Assembly (NCBI GenBank): GCA_964393335.1
Contig: CAYMTN010000286.1
Coordinates: 1 to 6,243, forward strand
From: CAYMTN01 sp964393335
GTDB lineage: Bacteria > Chloroflexota > Anaerolineae > Aggregatilineales > Aggregatilineaceae
Direction of reading: 5' to 3'
Length of the DNA stretch: 6,243 nucleotides
Shown here: in pieces, positions 1 through 6,243 of the stretch
Numbering within the stretch: position 1 is the stretch's first letter
Layout of the letters: every line of letters starts with the position of its first letter
Position numbers and translations under genes: made by a program
The notes under the pieces: generated by a model
The model's database searches: none
Seen by the model: the letters and a program-made list of their open reading frames with translations, nothing else
What the model was told of the DNA's origin: nothing

Positions 1-278
1 ACGAAGTATATGACCCTGTATTTGTGCCAGCAGGAGTGTATCGGGTTTCGCTGACAACGGTGCCAGGTGGCATAATGCGGTTAGAGGGCATTGTGTTGGG
101 TGGAAACTGCCAGGAATACTATGAGATCGGCGATGATTTTCGATTGTTCGGACTTGATTCAGACCAGGATGCTTCTGAAGGTGTTCAGGCGGTACTGCGT
201 AGTGCTGGATGCACGGTTAGCTGGAATACCTGGTGGGTTAAGTCGCCTTACAAAGTGACTTTCGAGAAGATAGATTAG
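1..278 (+). CDS. C-terminal end of an unrecognised, probably extracytoplasmic protein (5' partial)
   Basis: The frame is open from the left edge (first full codon at base 3, reading EVYDPVFVPAG...) to a TAG stop at 276-278, leaving 91 residues. A GTG at 24 could be read as a start, but the frame upstream is open and the residues before it continue the same beta-strand-like pattern, so I treat the gene as truncated by the window edge. The segment alternates short hydrophobic and polar stretches (GVYRVSLTTV, GIMRLEGIVLGG, YKVTFEKID). It has two cysteines, in GGNCQEY and SAGCTVSW, that could form a disulfide. This looks like a small beta-sandwich at the end of an exported protein, but I do not recognise the family and assign no function. 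GC is about 50% by hand count over the first 240 bases, clearly below the genes to the right. A terminator-like hairpin lies about 150 bases after the stop. Confidence 0.6.
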   Translation, partial: EVYDPVFVPAGVYRVSLTTVPGGIMRLEGIVLGGNCQEYYEIGDDFRLFGLDSDQDASEGVQAVLRSAGCTVSWNTWWVKSPYKVTFEKID

Positions 279-329
279 CCGCGAATTCGCAGCCAACTTG
301 CGCCGTGATGGTCTCTGCACTACACTTAA

Positions 330-473
330 CGGTGCACTTTAACAACATGAAGCCTTGGCGCTGCTGTACGGCAACCCAAGGCATGGTCAGGCTGATTGCA
401 GCAGCCCGACAGCGAATAGTTTAACCTACTCAGGCCCGCTGGACAATGTTGCGTCAGTGGGTCTTGCCTTTTT
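330..473 (+). ncRNA. Candidate structured non-coding RNA or structured 3' UTR
   Basis: This stretch lacks a believable protein frame but can fold into three successive stem-loops on the plus strand. The first is at 352-382: GCCTTGG pairs with CCAAGGC, with an inner GCTG/CGGC helix. The second is at 390-406: GGCTG pairs with CAGCC. The third is a 10-bp stem at 432-464 followed by TTTTT at 469-473. A weak promoter-like pair, TTGCGC at 298-303 and TACACT at 321-326 with a 17-base spacer, would start a transcript near 333. It could be an independent small RNA of about 140 nt, or the structured 3' end of the transcript of the gene ending at 278. It matches no RNA family I can name. Low confidence. 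Confidence 0.22.
432..473 (+). terminator. Probable intrinsic terminator (plus strand)
   Basis: AGGCCCGCTG (432-441) pairs with CAGTGGGTCT (455-464) over 10 bp, including two G-U wobbles in RNA, around a 13-base loop. Four bases (TGCC) separate the stem from a run of five T at 469-473. It would end transcription coming from the partial gene that stops at 278, or a small RNA in between. The long loop and the gap before the T-run make it weaker than the tRNA terminator at 533-556. Confidence 0.4.
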
Positions 474-532
474 ACAACAACCATACAACAACAGCGGTGT
501 AAAACAGGCGCAAACACCCATGCGCGAGAAAC

Positions 533-556
533 AAAAAACGCCACATCTGGCGTTTT
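533..556 (-). terminator. Intrinsic terminator of the tRNA-Gly transcript
   Basis: Read on the minus strand, AAAACGCCA (556-548) pairs perfectly with TGGCGTTTT (543-535) around a GATG tetraloop, and the descending arm runs into six T (538-533). This classic rho-independent terminator lies 38 bases beyond the 3' end of the tRNA. Because the stem is A-rich on one side and T-rich on the other, it may also work weakly in the plus direction, where the stem ends in TTTT followed by A. Confidence 0.85.
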
Positions 557-593
557 ATGGGGGGAGAGGCCCCTTAGATGGGGCGGTTGTGTG

Positions 594-665
<72 letters not shown>

Positions 666-683
666 GTGCCTCAACTGCGCAAC

Positions 684-712
684 AGTATAAAACATCATGG
701 GCGATTTGGCAA
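684..712 (-). promoter_or_regulatory. Sigma70-type promoter of tRNA-Gly
   Basis: On the minus strand, TTGCCA (712-707) and TATACT (689-684) are separated by exactly 17 bases. They match 5 of 6 and 5 of 6 bases of the housekeeping consensus. A start about 7 bases past the -10 falls near 677, leaving a leader of about 12 nt before the mature tRNA 5' end at 665, to be removed by RNase P. Confidence 0.75.
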
Positions 713-735
713 GAGTCAAAAAAGAAAAATACGGT
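706..735 (+). promoter_or_regulatory. Possible promoter for the LysE-family gene
   Basis: On the plus strand, TTGGCA (706-711, 5 of 6 to the -35 consensus) is followed after 18 bases by TACGGT (730-735, only 3 of 6 to the -10 consensus). The -35 box overlaps that of the tRNA promoter on the other strand. The poor -10 makes this tentative; no better plus-strand candidate was found between the tRNA and the gene start. Confidence 0.25.
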
Positions 736-785
736 GAGGGCGGAGCCTCACAGGCAGGGCGCTCGACGGCGCACGGAAAACGGTT

Positions 786-1403
786 ATGGACGTCATGGTA
801 TTCTTGCGCGGGCTGGTGATTGGCTTTTCGATTGCCGCGCCGGTTGGCCCGATTGGCGTGTTGTGCATCCGGCGCACGCTGGCCGATGGGCGCGTCTACG
901 GATTGGTATCGGGCCTGGGTGCGGCCAGCGCCGACGCGGTCTACGGCACGATTGCCGGTTTCGGGCTGACAGTCGTCTCCGGTTTTCTGGTCGATCAACA
1001 AACCGCGCTGCGGCTCGTGGGGGGGACGTTTTTGATATACCTGGGCTTGCGGACGTTTTACGCCCAACCGGCAGACCGCGCCGCCGAGGTCGAAAAGGGG
1101 CGCGGCCTGCCGGGTGCGTACCTGTCTACGCTAGCGCTGACGCTGACCAACCCGGTCACGATCCTGTCATTTGCGGCGATCTTTGCCGGGGCAGGCATCG
1201 CGGACGCGGGCCGACATGCCGGGGACGCGCTGACGTTGGTCGCGGGCGTGTTCGGCGGGTCGGCGGCGTGGTGGCTGCTGCTCAGCGGCGGAGTCAGCCT
1301 GGTGCGGACCGCATTCACGCCCGCGCGCCTGCGCTGGATCAACCGCCTGTCCGGCGTGGTCCTGTTCGGATTCGGGCTGGCGGCGCTGGCTGCCACGTTC
1401 TAA
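786..1403 (+). CDS. LysE/RhtB-family amino-acid exporter
   Basis: A 205-residue integral membrane protein, normal in length for the LysE/RhtB translocator family, whose known members export amino acids such as lysine, arginine, homoserine and threonine from the cytoplasm. The substrate here cannot be read from sequence. About six hydrophobic segments are visible, near residues 4-28, 39-65, 75-93, 110-137, 148-173 and 184-205. The N-terminal segment carries the family's small-residue, Pro/Gly-rich signature, GFSIAAPVGPIGVL (13-26). TNPVTILSFAAIFAG (121-135) matches the conserved Asn-Pro region of the fourth segment. ATG at 786 keeps the first segment whole; M4 (795) is a possible alternative. 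The Shine-Dalgarno is weak (GGAAAA at 775-780). A 6-bp hairpin (GTGAGG 734-739 / CCTCAC 746-751) sits in the leader. The TAA stop overlaps the stop of the convergent propeller gene. Family assignment is firm; substrate is unknown. Confidence 0.9.
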   Translation: MDVMVFLRGLVIGFSIAAPVGPIGVLCIRRTLADGRVYGLVSGLGAASADAVYGTIAGFGLTVVSGFLVDQQTALRLVGGTFLIYLGLRTFYAQPADRAAEVEKGRGLPGAYLSTLALTLTNPVTILSFAAIFAGAGIADAGRHAGDALTLVAGVFGGSAAWWLLLSGGVSLVRTAFTPARLRWINRLSGVVLFGFGLAALAATF

Positions 1404-2731
1404 GCGCCGGACGGCTCGAACGTCAGCAGGTAACCGGACGTCAGCACGCGCATGGTGCCCGCGCTCATGCCCGCGCTGGTTTCGACCATCGGCGCGTAGT
1501 CGAAATCAGCCTGTGACATCGTCTGCAAACGCAGCGGCTGGCCTGTCACCGCCGGTGACAGCGGAATAGCCGAAAATCCGTAACTCTGTTCCCCGCTCTC
1601 CGGCTTCAGCACGTTGAAGTAGACAAACGCCGATCCATCCGGCAGCAGCACGCCGCCGTACTGCCGGTCGTAACTCCACAGCGCGCCGTAGCCGCTCTCA
1701 GCCGCAAAAAACTGCTCCCGGTTGGCCGCATGCTGGAAGTCGAGCAGCGGCGTGATCGCGCCCGTCCCGATGTCGATCAGGCGGGCCATCGGCCCCAGCG
1801 AGTCGTTGTAGTAGTCCGGGTTGGCGTCGAGCACCAGCACGGTTCTGCCATCCGGCATCCAGGCCAGCCCGTCAGGCGCGTCACCTTTGGCGTCGTACCA
1901 ATCAGGCATACCGGCCAGGCGGATGTCCGGCCAGGCCGCCAGCGGGCGCGGCATGCCGCTGGCCAGGTCCACCAGCCAGATCGCGGATTGTTCGCAGTTG
2001 TAGGGCGATGGGCGCACCAGGATCGCAAGCTGCGTGCCGTCCGGCGAAATGGCCGCGCTGCCGTCCAACGAAAACAGCCCTTCGAAATTATAGACGGTGA
2101 ACGGCTGTGAGAACGTGGTACTCAGGTCGGCGACCGGCTGCGGAAGGCCGCCAGGAATGCCGTCCGGCCCCGCTGCGATACGGTGCAGCACGTTCGTCAT
2201 GTTGTTGCGGCCCAGCGTCATGCGGAAGAAGTACAGGTCACCGCTAACCGGATTCCAGACCGGCGTTATGTCAATCAGCGAATCGTTGTTGGTGAGCTGG
2301 TCGATTCCGTCGTCGGTCAGGTTGGTATAGACTCCGCCGGTCACGTCCAACAACCAGATATCCGGCTCGTAGCGTTCGATCAGCGCGTCGGCGTGCGTGG
2401 CGATCAGGCGGCTGTCCGGCGACCAGAACAGGTCGCTGCTGCGCATCCCGGCAGGCCAGGGATAACACCGCGCGGCGGCGTCAATGTTCCCGATGCAGAT
2501 CGCCTGCCCGTCGGCATCCGTCCAGGCGATTTTCAAGCCATCCGTCGACAGCCGCGCGCTGCGGGCGTCGATGTCCATCCCGAGAAACTCGGAGAGTTGG
2601 TCCAGGCTCTGGATGTGCGTCACGGACCAATCGCCAACGCGCGTTGGCCGCGTAGCGGGGTGGGCGGCGGTTGTTTTCAGGGGCAAAATCAGCGTGGACA
2701 GCATGATCAGGGTGAGCAGTCGTGAAAGCAT
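1400..2731 (-). CDS. Exported TolB-like (PD40-type) beta-propeller protein
   Basis: A 443-residue protein with an N-terminal export signal: MLSR, then the hydrophobic stretch LLTLIMLSTLILPL, then KTTAAHPA with likely cleavage around residues 22-25. The mature part holds repeated beta-propeller blades of the WD40/PD40 (TolB C-terminal) type. Recognisable units are LFWSPDSRLIA (101-111) with DIWLLDVTGG (124-133), VWNPVSGDLYFFR (158-170), AAISPDGTQLAILV (226-239) with IWLVDLASG (251-259), LAWMPDGRTVLVLD (289-302) with ARLIDIGTG (326-334), and LLPDGSAFVYFN (372-383). The SPDG-type turns and xWLLD strands recur once per blade. Such proteins usually act as binding scaffolds outside the cytoplasm; no catalytic domain is seen and the partner is unknown. 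ATG at 2731 is supported by the signal peptide and AAGGGA 6 bases upstream. A strong promoter and a 19-base dyad precede it. The gene converges on the LysE-family gene with a 4-base overlap at the stops. Confidence 0.82.
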   Translation of the reverse strand: MLSRLLTLIMLSTLILPLKTTAAHPATRPTRVGDWSVTHIQSLDQLSEFLGMDIDARSARLSTDGLKIAWTDADGQAICIGNIDAAARCYPWPAGMRSSDLFWSPDSRLIATHADALIERYEPDIWLLDVTGGVYTNLTDDGIDQLTNNDSLIDITPVWNPVSGDLYFFRMTLGRNNMTNVLHRIAAGPDGIPGGLPQPVADLSTTFSQPFTVYNFEGLFSLDGSAAISPDGTQLAILVRPSPYNCEQSAIWLVDLASGMPRPLAAWPDIRLAGMPDWYDAKGDAPDGLAWMPDGRTVLVLDANPDYYNDSLGPMARLIDIGTGAITPLLDFQHAANREQFFAAESGYGALWSYDRQYGGVLLPDGSAFVYFNVLKPESGEQSYGFSAIPLSPAVTGQPLRLQTMSQADFDYAPMVETSAGMSAGTMRVLTSGYLLTFEPSGA

Positions 2732-2747
2732 GATGGTTCCCTTCTCA

Positions 2748-2766
2748 TTTCGGCAGTCTGCCGAAA
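2748..2766. repeat. Perfect 19-base dyad in the leader of the propeller gene
   Basis: TTTCGGCAG-T-CTGCCGAAA is a perfect inverted repeat with one central base. It lies 17 bases before the propeller start codon and about 28-46 bases past its predicted transcription start. As DNA it has the form of an operator for a dimeric repressor. As RNA it would form an 8-bp stem with a GUC loop just upstream of the ribosome site. No T-run follows on either strand, so it is not a standard terminator. Confidence 0.55.
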
Positions 2767-2800
2767 CATTAAACTAACAATACGACTCGATCCGGCGTTC

Positions 2801-2829
2801 ATTATACAACACGTTTTCCGGCCTGTCAG
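2801..2829 (-). promoter_or_regulatory. Strong sigma70-type promoter of the propeller gene
   Basis: On the minus strand, CTGACA (2829-2824, 5 of 6) and a perfect TATAAT (2806-2801) are separated by 17 bases. The predicted start, near 2794, gives a leader of about 62 nt that contains the 19-base dyad and the AAGGGA ribosome site (2743-2738). Confidence 0.75.
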
Positions 2830-2958
2830 AAGATCGACGAACCGCCCCCGATTCGATATTCCTCTAACACTCCTCCGACGCCGGTCTTATGCGGCGGCGG
2901 TACACTGAACTTGGACGTACCAGAGGCAAAAGATCTCCCCGACGCGGGATGAATAGAC

Positions 2959-2964
2959 AGGGGA
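2959..2964 (+). promoter_or_regulatory. Ribosome binding site of clpB
   Basis: AGGGGA lies 6 bases before the ATG at 2971 and fixes this start; the protein then begins with the usual ClpB N-terminus (MDLNQFTTKAQQAV). I could not find a convincing -35/-10 pair for clpB between 2830 and 2958. Confidence 0.6.
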
Positions 2965-2970
2965 ACGACG

Positions 2971-5571
<2,601 letters not shown>

Positions 5572-5611
5572 TCCCTCACATTGAGAACTATACTGTTGGG
5601 CACCAGCAGTA

Positions 5612-5681
5612 AGCCTCACCCCTTAACCCCCAGCCCCTTTTCCCCTCTCCATTTTGATGGAGAGGGGCCAGGGGTGAGGCT
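5612..5681. repeat. Nested palindromic intergenic repeat after clpB
   Basis: A composite hairpin element. Outer arms AGCCTCACCCCT (5612-5623) and AGGGGTGAGGCT (5670-5681) pair over 12 bp. Inner arms CCCCTCTCCAT (5642-5652) and ATGGAGAGGGG (5657-5667) pair over 11 bp around a TTTG loop. An 18-base C-rich strand (5624-5641) bulges on the left against 2 bases on the right. No T-run follows on either strand, so it is not a standard intrinsic terminator, although it sits where one would be expected between two convergent genes. The CCTCACCCC...GGGGTGAGG style resembles dispersed intergenic repeats I associate with Chloroflexota and some other phyla; copy number cannot be judged from one window. 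Confidence 0.75.
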
Positions 5682-5753
5682 AACCGGCGAGCATCTGCCG
5701 CATGATCAGTTTAGCAGGATCTGCCAGGCTCAGTAATGCGGACATCACAGTAG

Positions 5754-5810
5754 CTGTCCGTATATTCGTTTTGGCGGGGGCGTCTGCCGCGCCCACCAAT
5801 TTACGGACAG
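5754..5810. repeat. Second imperfect palindrome between clpB and the prohibitin-like gene
   Basis: Perfect 9-base arms CTGTCCGTA (5754-5762) and TACGGACAG (5802-5810) enclose an imperfect inner hairpin. In it TTGGCGGGGGCG (5771-5782) faces CGCGCCCACCAA (5788-5799) with two mismatches around a short TCTGC loop. It ends 4 bases from the stop of the prohibitin-like gene. No T-run follows on the minus strand, so a simple terminator is unlikely. It may be a dispersed GC-rich repeat or a mini inverted-repeat element. Confidence 0.5.
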
Positions 5811-5814
5811 GTTG

Positions 5815-6243
5815 TTAGTTGCCGCTGGCGGCGGGTGTCGCGGTGCCGCCCGGCGTGACGATGGTGCCGCCTGCCGCTTCAATCAGCGACTGGACGTCAA
5901 ACAGGAACGGGCTGTTGGACGGCAGCAGCACGATCTGCACGTTGTCGCTCAGTTGCTCGATATAGCGCCACTGCAACAGCATCGGATTCTGTGAAAGCTG
6001 CTCGTTGATCAGGGCCAGCGCTTTGGTTTCACCTTCGGCGCGGATTTCGGCGGCGTCGGCGTCACCACGTGCCAGCTCGCGGACCTGCTCGGCTTCTTGC
6101 TGGCGCTGCTTCACGCGGAACTCGGCCTCTTGCGCTTCCTGCTGGGCGACCTGCTTGCGCTCAATGGATGCGACGTATTCGGGCGAGAACGAGATGTTGC
6201 GGATCAGCACGTTGCTGACCTGGAAGCCGTCCGGCTCGATCAG
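5815..6243 (-). CDS. Prohibitin/SPFH-family membrane protein, C-terminal part (partial)
   Basis: The frame is open from the right edge to a TAA at 5815-5817, giving the last 142 residues; the N-terminal membrane anchor lies outside the window. The visible start (DGFQVSNVLIRNISFSPEYVASIERKQVAQQEA) matches the end of the SPFH/band-7 domain and the VAQQEA-type opening of the prohibitin coiled coil. A charged, Ala/Glu/Arg-rich helix follows (QEAEFRVKQRQQEAEQVRELARGDADAAEIRAEGETKA), then the family's ALINEQLSQNPMLLQWRYIEQL helix and the VLLPSNSPFLFD segment. The last residues are a flexible Gly/Thr/Pro/Ala tail. Family members form large rings on the inner membrane and in several bacteria modulate FtsH-type proteolysis; that role here is inferred from family alone. 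A GTG at 6210 is internal to the domain and is not the start. The gene is convergent with clpB. Confidence 0.88.
   Translation of the reverse strand: MIEPDGFQVSNVLIRNISFSPEYVASIERKQVAQQEAQEAEFRVKQRQQEAEQVRELARGDADAAEIRAEGETKALALINEQLSQNPMLLQWRYIEQLSDNVQIVLLPSNSPFLFDVQSLIEAAGGTIVTPGGTATPAASGN

Noticed and set aside
383..406. Resemblance to the SRP (4.5S) RNA apical motif: GGTCAGG ... GCAGCAGCC
   Set aside because: The GGAA tetraloop and its closing stem are missing, and the flanks do not form the long SRP hairpin; the likeness is limited to two short strings.
2864..2890. CIRCE-like half site CTAACACTC before clpB
   Set aside because: The first half matches 7 of 9 bases of TTAGCACTC, but the second half at the required 9-base spacing matches only 4 of 9, so no inverted repeat exists.
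5572..5611. TATACT at 5591 region as a promoter after clpB
   Set aside because: No acceptable -35 box lies 16-18 bases upstream, and no plus-strand gene follows.

Overview
The window is bacterial, with compact protein genes, a bacterial tRNA and sigma70-like promoters. Most of it is GC-rich (63% in one 60-base line of clpB that I counted); the first 240 bases are about 50% GC. Three things fit a Chloroflexota (Anaerolineae-like) genome: an exported PD40-type beta-propeller, a prohibitin-family protein with a short Thr/Pro/Ala/Ser/Gly tail, and nested CCTCACCCC...GGGGTGAGG palindromes between genes. This assignment is an impression and was not tested by search.

Layout, left to right. (1) Positions 1-278, plus strand: the C-terminal end of an unrecognised, probably extracytoplasmic protein in DNA of lower GC. 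(2) 279-593: no convincing protein gene. It holds a run of stem-loops ending in a terminator-like hairpin plus T-run (plus strand), and then a clear intrinsic terminator for the tRNA (minus strand). (3) 594-665, minus: tRNA-Gly(GCC) with a good promoter at 684-712. (4) 786-1403, plus: a complete LysE/RhtB-family membrane exporter. (5) 1400-2731, minus: an exported TolB-like propeller protein, convergent with the exporter and overlapping it by 4 bases at the stop codons. It has a near-consensus promoter (CTGACA-17-TATAAT) and a perfect 19-base dyad in its leader. (6) 2971-5571, plus: full-length ClpB disaggregase with both AAA+ modules and the middle coiled coil intact. (7) 5572-5814: two adjacent palindromic intergenic elements. 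(8) 5815 to the right edge, minus: the C-terminal part of a prohibitin/SPFH-family membrane protein, convergent with clpB.

Apart from the possible sharing of a promoter region by the tRNA and the exporter, the genes look like independent transcription units, not one operon. ClpB and the prohibitin-like protein both belong to families tied to protein or membrane quality control, but they are convergent and nothing here shows co-regulation. I see no defence system, CRISPR array, transposase or biosynthetic cluster. The features most worth a second look are the structured non-coding stretch at about 330-473, the leader dyad of the propeller gene, the two repeat elements after clpB, and the composition change next to the tRNA 3' end.
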